DNA of 28,767 bases from a virus. Each line of letters begins with the position of its first letter. Positions within the stretch are counted from its first letter, which is position 1. The notes under the pieces were generated by a model that saw only the letters and a list, made by a program, of their open reading frames with translations, was not told where the DNA came from and ran no database searches. The DNA is taken from positions 1 through 28,767 of the IMG/VR virus record IMGVR_UViG_3300025086_000161; one strand, given 5' to 3'. Made by a program: the position numbers and the translations under genes. Shown here piece by piece: positions 1 to 6,434 of this stretch.

Positions 1-118
1 TGAAGGATTAAAAGATGGAGACACGATATATTACGATAAACATGCTGGACACGACATATCATGGAAAGATACTCTTTATAGAGTTATTCGTGATGGCGAC
101 GTTGTTCTAGTGGATTAA
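1..118 (+). CDS. groES: Co-chaperonin GroES-like protein, C-terminal end only (5' truncated by window edge)
   Basis: An open frame enters from the left edge (first full codon at base 2) and stops with TAA at 116-118, giving the last 38 residues. The string GDTIYYDKHAGHDISWKD followed by LYRVIRDGDVVLVD has the layout of the GroES (Cpn10) C-terminus: a gly-asp turn, a strand ending in K-x-A-G, a short turn, then the 'Y-x-[VI]-[IL]-R-x-x-D-[VI]' closing strands. GroES-type proteins form the heptameric lid of the GroEL folding chamber, and phage versions (T4 gp31 is the classic case) adapt the host chaperonin to fold capsid proteins. The mobile loop lies outside the window, so GroEL binding cannot be judged. 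The alternative is another small beta-barrel protein, but the match over the final strands is good. Confidence 0.72.
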   Translation, partial: EGLKDGDTIYYDKHAGHDISWKDTLYRVIRDGDVVLVD

Positions 119-189
119 GCCCAAACCAAAAACCAAAACCCTTAAACTTAAAAACGAAAACAAATTATTAACTAAAAAAAACAAAAACT
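119..189 (+). promoter_or_regulatory. A/C-rich untranslated leader
   Basis: This gene-free stretch begins with repeated CCAAA/CCAAAA units and becomes almost pure A/T with an A-run just before the ATG at 190. No Shine-Dalgarno motif, strong hairpin or convincing -35/-10 pair is visible. Its G-poor, unstructured make-up is typical of leaders that aid initiation in Bacteroidetes. It probably serves as the 5' leader of the 102-aa gene, which has highly-expressed-type codons. Promoter activity is only a possibility. Confidence 0.3.
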
Positions 190-498
190 ATGGAAACATT
201 TTTAATGTTTAAAGACACTGCTGAGGCGGCTGCTGTATTTCCACTTTCAAAAGTATCTTGGATAGCAGGTGATGACGCTCTTGTTTGTGCTACAATTGAA
301 GGTACTAACAAACAAGCTGTATCTATTGCTTGTGCTGACGCTACTTCTGCTCTTAGATTAAAAGAAATTATGGACATTTTAGCTAAGTATCAAAAAGGTG
401 TTGGTACTTGTATTGTTATCACAGATGATACAGATACAACTCTTAACATCGTTGCAGGTTTAGGAAACACAACTATCACAGCTGCTGACGTTGGATAA
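190..498 (+). CDS. Small protein of unknown function (102 aa), codon use like the capsid gene
   Basis: I do not recognise this family. The protein is Ala/Thr/Val-rich, lacks a signal peptide or membrane segment, and reads like a small alpha/beta protein with a basic middle helix (residues ~55-70, LRLKEIMDILAKYQKG) and a Thr-rich C-terminus. Codon choice stands out: of nine Ile codons only one is ATA (five ATT, three ATC), and GCT dominates Ala, whereas neighbouring small genes favour ATA. The major capsid gene at 10087-11535 has a similar GCT/GGT/TCT-rich pattern. I infer strong expression, perhaps as an abundant virion or decoration protein. The ATG at 190 is preceded by an A-rich leader, and the next gene starts 6 bases after the stop. 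Confidence 0.7.
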   Translation: METFLMFKDTAEAAAVFPLSKVSWIAGDDALVCATIEGTNKQAVSIACADATSALRLKEIMDILAKYQKGVGTCIVITDDTDTTLNIVAGLGNTTITAADVG

Positions 499-504
499 TC
501 TTAA

Positions 505-945
505 ATGAGATTAACCGCGCAAGATTTGCGTGAAATGAATATCCTTAAGTATTACAGGCTCACTAGAAAGTGGGTCTGTAAAACTTACGGGTTAAAAGAC
601 GCAGACTTAGAATTATTAATTTATTTAGATTGTAAAGGAAGATTTACACGAAACGATTTTATCAACGGAGTTTATACATACTCGTGGGATAAAGCAAGAT
701 GGGAGAGATTAAGAGATGAGGGTTGGATAGATGTATGGAGACACAGAAACAGAACTACTATAATGTACTCTGTATTTAAAACTTCGTGGAAATGCTCTCA
801 AATGATAAGTAGGATATATAGAATCCTATTAGGTGAGGAAGACTTACCCACTTCAGAAAGAAGTGTATTTTATAAGAATAAATCATATACAGATAAAGTT
901 TACAATAAAGCTATAGATGATATGATAAAAGATAAAGACAGATGA
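505..945 (+). CDS. Putative winged-helix (MarR-like) protein, 146 aa
   Basis: A basic protein with Trp and Arg spread through it. Residues ~10-60 (YYRLTRKWVCKTYGLKDADLE, then L-I-Y-L and a second helix F-T-R-N-D-F) read as helices leading into a helix-turn-helix. Residues ~60-95 (W-D-K-A-R-W-E-R-L-R-D-E-G-W-I-D-V-W-R with R-N-R-T-T-I-M-Y-S-V) resemble a recognition helix followed by a two-stranded wing, as in MarR-type domains. The rest is a positively charged helical tail. A DNA-binding role, possibly in late transcription or packaging, is inferred from this pattern only. The stop overlaps the next start in an ATGA, suggesting translational coupling. No ligand-binding or dimerisation motif can be identified by eye. 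Confidence 0.6.
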   Translation: MRLTAQDLREMNILKYYRLTRKWVCKTYGLKDADLELLIYLDCKGRFTRNDFINGVYTYSWDKARWERLRDEGWIDVWRHRNRTTIMYSVFKTSWKCSQMISRIYRILLGEEDLPTSERSVFYKNKSYTDKVYNKAIDDMIKDKDR

Positions 946-1100
946 AAAAGGCACCATTTAAGCTAGATAAAAAGAAATTTAACTTTGGTAATAAAAAATT
1001 TGATTTTGGAAAAAAGAAAAAAGATTACACCAAGTTATCAAATGATTATCCTGGAACACCTGGATATGAACCACCAGCACAACCTAAAAGAAAATTTTAA
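942..1100 (+). CDS. Very small Lys/Phe-rich protein (52 aa), unknown function
   Basis: This frame opens in the ATGA overlap with the preceding gene and closes with TAA at 1098-1100, whose last A starts the next gene (TAATG). The first half is strikingly basic, with near-repeats K-K-F-N-F-G and K-K-F-D-F-G around residues 11-23 and then a Lys run. The second half is Pro/Gly/Tyr-rich (PGTPGYEPPAQPKRKF). It has no membrane segment. Exact stop/start coupling at both ends and the phased Phe-Gly repeats argue that it is a real gene. It may bind nucleic acid or a membrane surface through its basic repeats, but no function can be assigned. The downstream protein also begins with a K-L-G type basic segment, which may be coincidence. 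Confidence 0.6.
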   Translation: MKKAPFKLDKKKFNFGNKKFDFGKKKKDYTKLSNDYPGTPGYEPPAQPKRKF

Positions 1101-1531
1101 TGGGATTTAAATTAGGTACAAATAGAGGTTTAGAAGCTAGAAGCGGTGAAATCAAAACAAAAATGCGTTTTGGTAAAGAGGCTGGTGATATAGGCTCTGT
1201 ACCTGGTACACCTGTTATAAGAGTACCGTTAGACGAAGGAGTTATGGGTGAAGCTAATATGGATGGTACTATATATGTAAATAGCAATATAATACCTGGT
1301 AGTCACGAAGATAAACAAGTTATTAATCACGAAATGAGACATGCCACAGATATGAAGCTTGGTAAGTTAGCTTATAGTGATTATGATATAACGTATAATG
1401 GTGAAGTTTTTCCAAGAGAAACAATAAATGGTAAGGATATGATTAAGGTAGATGGCAAGTGGAAAGAAGCGGGTGATCATGGTTTTCCTTGGGAAGACGA
1501 TGCTAATAACGGAGCAGAAACATCGGTATAA
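1100..1531 (+). CDS. Putative HExxH zinc metallopeptidase-like protein (143 aa)
   Basis: The central motif is HEMRH (residues 77-81) in the context INHEMRHATDMK, which matches the HExxH signature of zinc metallopeptidases: two His as metal ligands and Glu as general base. A third ligand could be the Asp at residue 84 or a downstream acidic residue near NGEVFPRE, but it cannot be fixed by eye. The N-terminal ~60 residues are Gly/Val/Ile-rich, with strands leading to TIYVNSNI before the motif helix. It has no signal peptide. It lies directly upstream of two membrane proteins including a holin, so a lysis role (cell-wall peptide cleavage) is attractive. Processing of a virion protein or a toxin-like role are alternatives. 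The start is tied to the upstream gene through TAATG. Confidence 0.62.
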   Translation: MGFKLGTNRGLEARSGEIKTKMRFGKEAGDIGSVPGTPVIRVPLDEGVMGEANMDGTIYVNSNIIPGSHEDKQVINHEMRHATDMKLGKLAYSDYDITYNGEVFPRETINGKDMIKVDGKWKEAGDHGFPWEDDANNGAETSV

Positions 1532-1532
1532 T

Positions 1533-1766
1533 ATGTGGAAGTTATTTAAAAATAAAAACGATATAAATGAAAAAAATGTAGTTGGCTTTATATCTTTTGC
1601 AATAATGGTGTTATTTGCCATTATAGATTTAGCTACAGCCATTATATACATGGGATACGTAGGAGGTGGAGAACTAGAAATTAACGATACTATATATAAT
1701 TCATTTGTTATGGTAACATTAGGATGTTTTGGTATTAGTGCATTTGAAAAAGTAAAAAATAAATAA
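1533..1766 (+). CDS. Small two-helix membrane protein, possible second holin or antiholin (77 aa)
   Basis: A charged N-terminus (MWKLFKNKNDINEKN) is followed by a hydrophobic segment at residues ~16-43 (VVGFISFAIMVLFAIIDLATAI), a short acidic loop (G-G-G-E-L-E-I-N-D) and a second hydrophobic stretch at ~55-68, ending in FEKVKNK. Two membrane helices, a small size and a Lys-rich end are common in phage holins and their antagonists, and the next gene is a better-recognised holin. I chose the ATG at 1533, one base after the preceding stop, over the in-frame ATG at 1452, which would add 27 residues inside the HExxH gene and has no support. The membrane call is firm. The lysis role is inferred from context. 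Confidence 0.65.
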   Translation: MWKLFKNKNDINEKNVVGFISFAIMVLFAIIDLATAIIYMGYVGGGELEINDTIYNSFVMVTLGCFGISAFEKVKNK

Positions 1767-1767
1767 T

Positions 1768-2154
1768 ATGTTAGGAAAAATATTTTCAGGTGGTGCTGCA
1801 GATCTTGTAAAAGGCATAGGTGGAGTTGTAGATAACCTACATACTTCTGCTGAAGAAAAATTAGAAGCAGAAAGAAAAATAAAAGAATTAATTGCTAGCT
1901 ATCAAGTTGAAATGGAAAAAAACATTACAGCAAGATGGCAAGTAGATTTAAAATCAGATTCATGGCTAAGCAAAAATGTTAGGCCATTGGTATTAATATT
2001 TTTAATAGTATGCACCATGCTATTAATATTTATAGATGCAGGTGCATTAAGTTTTGAAGTTAAATCCAGTTGGGTTGATTTACTTCAATTAGTATTAATA
2101 ACAGTGATCGGTGCTTACTTTGGCGGTAGATCACTAGAAAAAGTAAAAAAATAA
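1768..2154 (+). CDS. Holin of the 3TM (GTA holin-like) type
   Basis: The layout matches the 3TM holin family: an amphipathic Gly-rich N-terminal segment (ADLVKGIGGVVDNL), the T-S-A-E-E-K-L-E-A-E-R-K-I charged helix, then S-W-L-S-K-N-V-R-P-L leading into a membrane helix (residues ~76-95). A second membrane helix follows (~107-120) with the closing G-A-Y-F-G-G-R-S-L-E-K signature. Holins accumulate in the inner membrane and open holes at a set time, releasing or activating the endolysin. At 128 residues it is the expected length. It follows the other small membrane protein by one base, forming a probable lysis pair. No obvious endolysin such as a lysozyme or amidase is in this window. The HExxH protein upstream is the only enzyme-like neighbour. 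Confidence 0.82.
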   Translation: MLGKIFSGGAADLVKGIGGVVDNLHTSAEEKLEAERKIKELIASYQVEMEKNITARWQVDLKSDSWLSKNVRPLVLIFLIVCTMLLIFIDAGALSFEVKSSWVDLLQLVLITVIGAYFGGRSLEKVKK

Positions 2155-2157
2155 ATT

Positions 2158-2520
2158 ATGGGAATAAATTCAACAGGCACAGCTTATAACTTCGGTCAGT
2201 TAGGTAGTGCACATATGCACAACGATAATGGTGAAGATCTAACTCCGCCAGACGGTATGGTTATTGTTGCTATCACTATGCTTGGAGCTATAGCGTTTGA
2301 TAAACTAACAGTAGATACATCCAACTCTGTCGTATACAGTGGAACTGAAAGCAGCAACGTTTATTTTGGTATCGCTAACGGTAATACGGGTGGTAACAGC
2401 GAAGCTGTTGATGCCTCTGTAGAGTTTCCAGCTGGTATGACTATATACGGAAGATGGACTGTAGTTAGTTTAAATGCTGCGGATACTGATGGTGGTATAA
2501 TCGCTTACTTTGGATACTAA
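2158..2520 (+). CDS. Small beta-rich protein, possible minor virion protein (120 aa)
   Basis: Not recognised with confidence. The sequence alternates Val/Ile/Thr strands with Gly/Asn/Asp turns (DGMVIVAITMLGAIAF, then S-N-S-V-V-Y-S-G, then V-E-F-P-A-G-M-T-I-Y-G-R-W) and ends I-I-A-Y-F-G-Y. This is typical of compact beta-sandwich decoration or head-fibre-type phage proteins. The MVIVAITMLGAIAF stretch is hydrophobic but interrupted by flanking Asp/Lys, and I read it as a buried strand, not a membrane helix. The stop overlaps the next ATG (TAATG at 2518-2522), so the two genes are probably translated together. The virion role is an inference. Confidence 0.65.
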   Translation: MGINSTGTAYNFGQLGSAHMHNDNGEDLTPPDGMVIVAITMLGAIAFDKLTVDTSNSVVYSGTESSNVYFGIANGNTGGNSEAVDASVEFPAGMTIYGRWTVVSLNAADTDGGIIAYFGY

Positions 2521-2873
2521 TGGCATTAGGTAACGCAAATTCATCAGCTCAATCTAGAGGAAAAAACAAACCTGTTATAGTAAAAAGACGTAAAGAGGTG
2601 GTACTTGCTAAAGGTTACACAAAAATGAGTGCTTCACCAGTGCAAGCTAAGGCAGCGTGTGGTTATAGTCTTCCACTTAAACAAACGTTATATCATAATG
2701 GTAGTAGTGCTAACCCAGTTGTTGGTGATATTGTTTATTCAAGACAAAGAGCTAATAGTAAATATGGTTTAAAAAATGGATATTACAAGGTTCAACCAGT
2801 CGGAAGTTTACGCACGTATAGTATACAAATAACAGGTAATGACGGTATTGTAGCAGCTGTAACAGCTTGTTAA
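2520..2873 (+). CDS. Basic-headed small protein, possible virion component (117 aa)
   Basis: The N-terminal third is Ser/Asn/Lys-rich and strongly basic (SSAQSRGKNKPVIVKRRKEV). The rest is beta-rich, with V-G-D-I-V-Y-S near residues 69-75 and an N-G-Y-Y-K-V element near 87-92, and the last residue is Cys. Two other Cys-flanked segments (KAACGYS and VTAC) raise the possibility of a disulfide or metal site, though this is unproven. The V-G-D-I-V-Y turn is common in small phage structural proteins. It is coupled by TAATG to the preceding beta-rich gene, so a paired structural role is plausible. I cannot name the family. Confidence 0.62.
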   Translation: MALGNANSSAQSRGKNKPVIVKRRKEVVLAKGYTKMSASPVQAKAACGYSLPLKQTLYHNGSSANPVVGDIVYSRQRANSKYGLKNGYYKVQPVGSLRTYSIQITGNDGIVAAVTAC

Positions 2874-2910
2874 TAAAAAACAAATTAAAATTAACTTAAA
2901 TTAAATAAAA

Positions 2911-3213
2911 ATGGCAAAAACAAAAACAAAAAAGGAAAAAATAGTAGATTTAAAACCTAAAGCAGAAAAAATAACCGATGAGCAATTAAATAATGTTCAG
3001 AACGTTATTAATGAAATTAATAGGTGTCAAATTGAAATTGGTACTATGGAAACAAAAAAACATAATCTAACACACCATATATTAACTTTACAAGAAAAAA
3101 TTGGTGAAATGCAAAAAGAATTTCAAAAAGATTATGGAACAGCAGATATCAATATTAAAGATGGTACTATAAATTATCCAAAAGAAAATGGCGAAGCTGA
3201 TAAGAAAGATTAG
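2911..3213 (+). CDS. Small coiled-coil protein (100 aa), unknown function
   Basis: The first 20 residues are Lys-rich (MAKTKTKKEKIVDLKPKAEK). Residues ~22-72 form a helical, heptad-like stretch (NVQNVINEINRCQIEIGTME, then ILTLQEKIGEMQKEF) and are followed by a short polar tail (DYGTADINIKDGTINYP). This reads as a dimeric or trimeric coiled coil. It could be a chaperone-like or scaffolding helper for the nearby head genes, but nothing in the sequence proves it. A 37-base A/T leader precedes the ATG, so this gene may start a new translational group. Its last 26 bases also encode the start of the next gene in another frame. Confidence 0.7.
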   Translation: MAKTKTKKEKIVDLKPKAEKITDEQLNNVQNVINEINRCQIEIGTMETKKHNLTHHILTLQEKIGEMQKEFQKDYGTADINIKDGTINYPKENGEADKKD

Positions 3214-3409
3214 TATAGGTAAAGACTATAAAAACGACGCTATGCATTACGCTGTTGGTCAAGAAGTTTATGGGGGTCATACTATTTGTGATATAATAGA
3301 AGAAGACGAGAAGTACTCTATTTATATTAAAAAGAAGAAAGATGTTTTACCGTGGAAAGACTTTAACAAAAACATGGCTGTTTCTGTAGAATATAACCTA
3401 GAGTACTAA
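3188..3409 (+). CDS. Small beta-rich protein (73 aa), unknown function
   Basis: The frame begins inside the end of the coiled-coil gene (26-base overlap) and ends in a TAATG that starts the next gene. Residues 1-14 are basic (MAKLIRKISIGKDYK). The middle contains A-V-G-Q-E-V-Y-G-G-H-T-I-C-D-I-I and then K-Y-S-I-Y-I-K-K-K-K, giving a small strand-turn-strand barrel reminiscent of SH3-like folds. I prefer the ATG at 3188 because the IRKISIG opening looks like an integral first strand. The in-frame Met at 3242 would remove it. No catalytic motif is visible. Confidence 0.62.
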   Translation: MAKLIRKISIGKDYKNDAMHYAVGQEVYGGHTICDIIEEDEKYSIYIKKKKDVLPWKDFNKNMAVSVEYNLEY

Positions 3410-3990
3410 TGAAAAGCGTTCACAACTTTGTTGTAACGCCAAAAGGAGATAGATACAACAATACTAAAAAGATTGGAGATTCAGAGTTAATACTTAACAC
3501 TGAAATCTTCAATCATCAATATGTTAATAGAGAAGCTATTGTTATATCAACTCCTATTGTTGGTGATACAGATGTTAAACCTGGAGATACAGTTATAGTG
3601 CATCATAATGTTTTTCGTAGATGGCATGACGTTAAAGGTGTAGAAAAAAATAGTAAAAGCTATTTTAATGAATCTACATACTTTATAAATAAAGATCAAA
3701 TATTCTTATACAAAAGAAAAAATAGCTGGGTAGCTCCAAAAGGTTATTGTTTTATAAAACCTTTAAAAGCCGTAGATAAGTTTAATGTTGAAACTGAAAA
3801 ACATCTACAAGGTATTGTTAAGTATTCAGACGGTACAGTGGAGGTTAACGATCTAGTTGGTTTTAGGCCAAATAGTAAATATGAATTTATAGTTGACAAC
3901 GAAAGACTATATAGAGTTTTATCTAATTTTATTACAATTAAATATGAATATCAAGGAAACGAAGAAGAATATAATCCAAGCTGGGCATAA
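3409..3990 (+). CDS. Beta-barrel protein with possible GroES-like halves (193 aa)
   Basis: Residues ~40-65 contain A-I-V-I-S-T-P followed by D-V-K-P-G-D-T-V-I-V-H-H-N-V-F-R, the 'x-P-G-D-x-V-x-[VF]' hallmark of Cpn10-type and related barrels. A second, weaker unit near residues 130-175 (L-Q-G-I-V-K-Y-S-D-G, V-N-D-L-V-G-F, then L-Y-R-V-L-S-N-F-I-T-I-K-Y) ends like the GroES closing strands. I therefore suspect two GroES-like barrels or one elaborated barrel. That would be notable because a separate GroES-like gene lies at the left edge. The protein is Lys/Tyr/Asn-rich, has no signal peptide and ends NPSWA. Its last 47 bases overlap the next gene in another frame. Function unproven; a chaperone or assembly role before the packaging genes is an inference. 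Confidence 0.6.
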   Translation: MKSVHNFVVTPKGDRYNNTKKIGDSELILNTEIFNHQYVNREAIVISTPIVGDTDVKPGDTVIVHHNVFRRWHDVKGVEKNSKSYFNESTYFINKDQIFLYKRKNSWVAPKGYCFIKPLKAVDKFNVETEKHLQGIVKYSDGTVEVNDLVGFRPNSKYEFIVDNERLYRVLSNFITIKYEYQGNEEEYNPSWA

Positions 3991-4219
3991 AGCAGTTGAA
4001 GAATTGATTAAGGTAGCTAAGGAGGCAATTGTAGATTCAGACGATGATATATCAGCTGATAGATTAAAAAATGCAGCGGCTACTAAAAAACTAGCTATAT
4101 TTGACGCATTCGAAATACTTAACAGAATTCAAGAAGAAGAAAATTTGCTTGAAGGCAAAGCACCTGAAGAAGCAAAAAAAACAACTTTTAAAGGATTTGC
4201 AGAAGGAAGATCTAAATAA
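3944..4219 (+). CDS. Putative terminase small subunit (91 aa)
   Basis: This short, helical, charged protein sits immediately upstream of the large terminase gene and shares a TAATG with it. The core (H-K-A-V-E-E-L-I-K-V-A-K-E-A-I, then SADRLKNAAATKKLAIFDAF) looks like two or three amphipathic helices, as expected for a small terminase or a related DNA-recognition oligomer. In tailed phages the small subunit forms a ring that selects viral DNA and stimulates the large subunit. I chose the ATG at 3944 (MNIKETKKNI). The frame also has an ATG at 3893, but those extra residues lie deep in the upstream gene. The assignment rests on position, size and helical make-up. No helix-turn-helix can be asserted by eye. 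Confidence 0.58.
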   Translation: MNIKETKKNIIQAGHKAVEELIKVAKEAIVDSDDDISADRLKNAAATKKLAIFDAFEILNRIQEEENLLEGKAPEEAKKTTFKGFAEGRSK

Positions 4220-6432
4220 TGTACGAGCAAAGTTTAGTTAAAACAATAGAACCTATTAAAAAGACAACTATTAGTCGTCTTAATAAATCTAAAAAATGGA
4301 AATATGGATACAATAAAGAACACGATATCATTGTTATATCAAAAACTGGTAAAATTAGGCAGGTACTTGAAATCCAAGGGTTGCGAATTGCTTTGCCATT
4401 GGAACCAGTGCACGTGCACACCAATGAAAAAAGCAAGTGGCAAAAAATAGAATATCCAAAAGAATTAAGTAAATTAAAAAACATATTTGATTGGCGTAGT
4501 TACCCTGAAGATCAAAAAGAGCAATGGTTTGATTATATAGACGAAGAGTTTAAAAGAAGAGACGAGGGTTTTTGGTTTATGAATAATAATAAACCAACTT
4601 ATATAACAGGTACGCATTATATGTATTTACAATGGAGTAAAATAGATGTTGGTGCTCCAGACTTTAGAGAAGCAAATAGGCTGTTCTATATATTTTGGGA
4701 AGCTTGTAAAGCAGATAAAAGATGTTACGGTATGTGTTACTTAAAGAACAGAAGATCAGGGTTTTCGTTCATGTCATCTGCTGAAACAGTTAATTTAGCT
4801 ACTATATCAAGTGATAGTAGATATGGAATACTTTCTAAAACAGGTGCTGATGCTAAAAAAATGTTTACAGACAAAGTAGTACCAATTAGTATAAATTATC
4901 CTTTTTTCTTTAAACCTATTCAAGATGGTATGGATAGACCTAAATCAGAATTAGCGTATAGAGTGCCAGCTAGTAAATTTACTCGTAAAAAAATAACTAG
5001 CAACGAAAAGCTAGAAGATATACAAGGTTTAGATACAACTATTGATTGGAAAAATACAGGTGACAATAGCTATGATGGTGAAAAGCTAGCTTTACTTGTA
5101 CATGATGAAAGTGGTAAATGGGAAAGACCCGATAATATTTTAAACAACTGGAGAGTTACAAAAACATGTTTACGATTAGGTAGTAGAATCATAGGTAAAT
5201 GTATGATGGGCTCAACTTCAAATTCTTTAGATAAAGGTGGAGAAAACTTTAAAAAACTATACAGCGCATCAGATGTCACTAAACGAAATAGAAATGGCCA
5301 GACAAAATCTGGTTTATATTCTTTGTTTATCCCAATGGAATGGAACTACGAAGGATTTATTGATGAGTATGGAGTTCCAGTATTCACTACTCCTGACACA
5401 GATGTGTTTGCCCCAGACGGTGAACTAATAGATGTAGGCGTAATAGATAGTTGGCAAAACGAAGCTGATGGTTTAAAAAGCGATCAAGACGCTTTAAATG
5501 AGTTTTACCGTCAGTTTCCAAGAACAACAGAGCACGCTTTTCGTGATGAAACAAAAAACAGTATATTTAACTTAGTTAAATTATACGAACAAATTGATTA
5601 CAACGAGGAAATGTCTAGAACGCTAGGTGTTACAACTGGTAATTTTCAATGGGTTAACGGCGTAAAAGATTCACAAGTGATATATTACCCAGATCCAAAA
5701 GGTAGATTTAAACTTAGCTGGGTTCCCCCTCAGCAATTACAAAATAGAGTGGTACTCAAAAACGGTATAAAATACCCTGGTAATGAACACATGGGAGCAT
5801 TTGGTTGTGACTCTTATGATATATCAGGGACTGTAGATGGTGTAGGATCTAAAGGAGCATTACACGGCTTAACCAGGTTTAGTATGGAGGACGCTCCTGC
5901 GAATAGCTTCTTTTTAGAATACTTATCAAGACCACCTACAGCTGAAATATTCTTTGAAGATGTTTTAATGGCATTAGTGTTTTATGGCATGCCAATACTT
6001 GCAGAAAATAACAAACCGCGTCTTTTATATTATTTAAGACGTAGAGGTTACAGAGGTTTTAGTATGAACAGGCCTGATAAAGTATGGAATAAATTATCTG
6101 TAGCAGAAAAAGAAGTAGGTGGTATACCAAACTCAAGTGAAGATATAAAACAAGCTCATGCTGCTGCAATTGAGATGTATATTCAAGATCACGTAGGTAT
6201 GAAAAAAGATGGAACGTTTGGTAATTTATATTTTAATGCCCTACTAAACGACTGGGCTAAGTTTGATATAAATAAAAGAACAAAGTTTGATGCGTCTATA
6301 AGTAGTGGTTTAGCTATAATGGCTAACAATAGACATTTGTATGCTCCAAACGCAAAAGTTGAAAAACCAAAACTAAATATAAATATTTCCAAGTACAGCA
6401 ACACTGGATTTAATTCACAAATAATAAAATAA
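4219..6432 (+). CDS. terL: Terminase large subunit (packaging ATPase/nuclease)
   Basis: The DNA-packaging motor: an N-terminal ATPase pumps DNA into the procapsid and a C-terminal nuclease cuts it. The ATPase P-loop appears as KNRRSGFS (residues 176-183), a deviant Walker A in which Lys lies at the start, as in lambda gpA, and not next to the final Ser/Thr. Walker B is LLVHDE with D296/E297. GTHYMYLQW (near residue 131) is an adenine-binding-region-like segment. The nuclease half begins around residue 500, and D531 in FGCDSYD is a likely first metal-binding Asp of the RNase H-like fold, with another acidic cluster at EIFFEDVLMALVFY. At 737 residues it is long for a large terminase because of a ~110-residue N-terminal extension. 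It is coupled to the putative small subunit upstream and followed by the portal two bases later. Confidence 0.88.
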   Translation: MYEQSLVKTIEPIKKTTISRLNKSKKWKYGYNKEHDIIVISKTGKIRQVLEIQGLRIALPLEPVHVHTNEKSKWQKIEYPKELSKLKNIFDWRSYPEDQKEQWFDYIDEEFKRRDEGFWFMNNNKPTYITGTHYMYLQWSKIDVGAPDFREANRLFYIFWEACKADKRCYGMCYLKNRRSGFSFMSSAETVNLATISSDSRYGILSKTGADAKKMFTDKVVPISINYPFFFKPIQDGMDRPKSELAYRVPASKFTRKKITSNEKLEDIQGLDTTIDWKNTGDNSYDGEKLALLVHDESGKWERPDNILNNWRVTKTCLRLGSRIIGKCMMGSTSNSLDKGGENFKKLYSASDVTKRNRNGQTKSGLYSLFIPMEWNYEGFIDEYGVPVFTTPDTDVFAPDGELIDVGVIDSWQNEADGLKSDQDALNEFYRQFPRTTEHAFRDETKNSIFNLVKLYEQIDYNEEMSRTLGVTTGNFQWVNGVKDSQVIYYPDPKGRFKLSWVPPQQLQNRVVLKNGIKYPGNEHMGAFGCDSYDISGTVDGVGSKGALHGLTRFSMEDAPANSFFLEYLSRPPTAEIFFEDVLMALVFYGMPILAENNKPRLLYYLRRRGYRGFSMNRPDKVWNKLSVAEKEVGGIPNSSEDIKQAHAAAIEMYIQDHVGMKKDGTFGNLYFNALLNDWAKFDINKRTKFDASISSGLAIMANNRHLYAPNAKVEKPKLNINISKYSNTGFNSQIIK
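4397..4426. repeat. Nested palindrome inside the terminase gene
   Basis: CATTGG at 4397-4402 is the reverse complement of CCAATG at 4421-4426, and between them GTGCACGTGCAC (4408-4419) is a perfect 12-base palindrome. The spacers are 5 bases on the left and 1 base on the right. Such a GC-rich palindrome is unusual in this AT-rich genome. It encodes PLEPVHVHTNE of the terminase, so protein constraint may explain part of it. A binding or packaging-initiation site is speculative. Confidence 0.45.
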
Positions 6433-6434
6433 AT

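Noticed and set aside
119-189. A tRNA or small RNA in the first gap
   Set aside because: The stretch is too short and too A-rich to form a cloverleaf. No stem-loop is evident.
1452-1532. Longer start for the small membrane protein
   Set aside because: The extra residues would lie entirely within the HExxH gene. The ATG at 1533 follows that gene's stop by one base and gives a typical membrane protein start.
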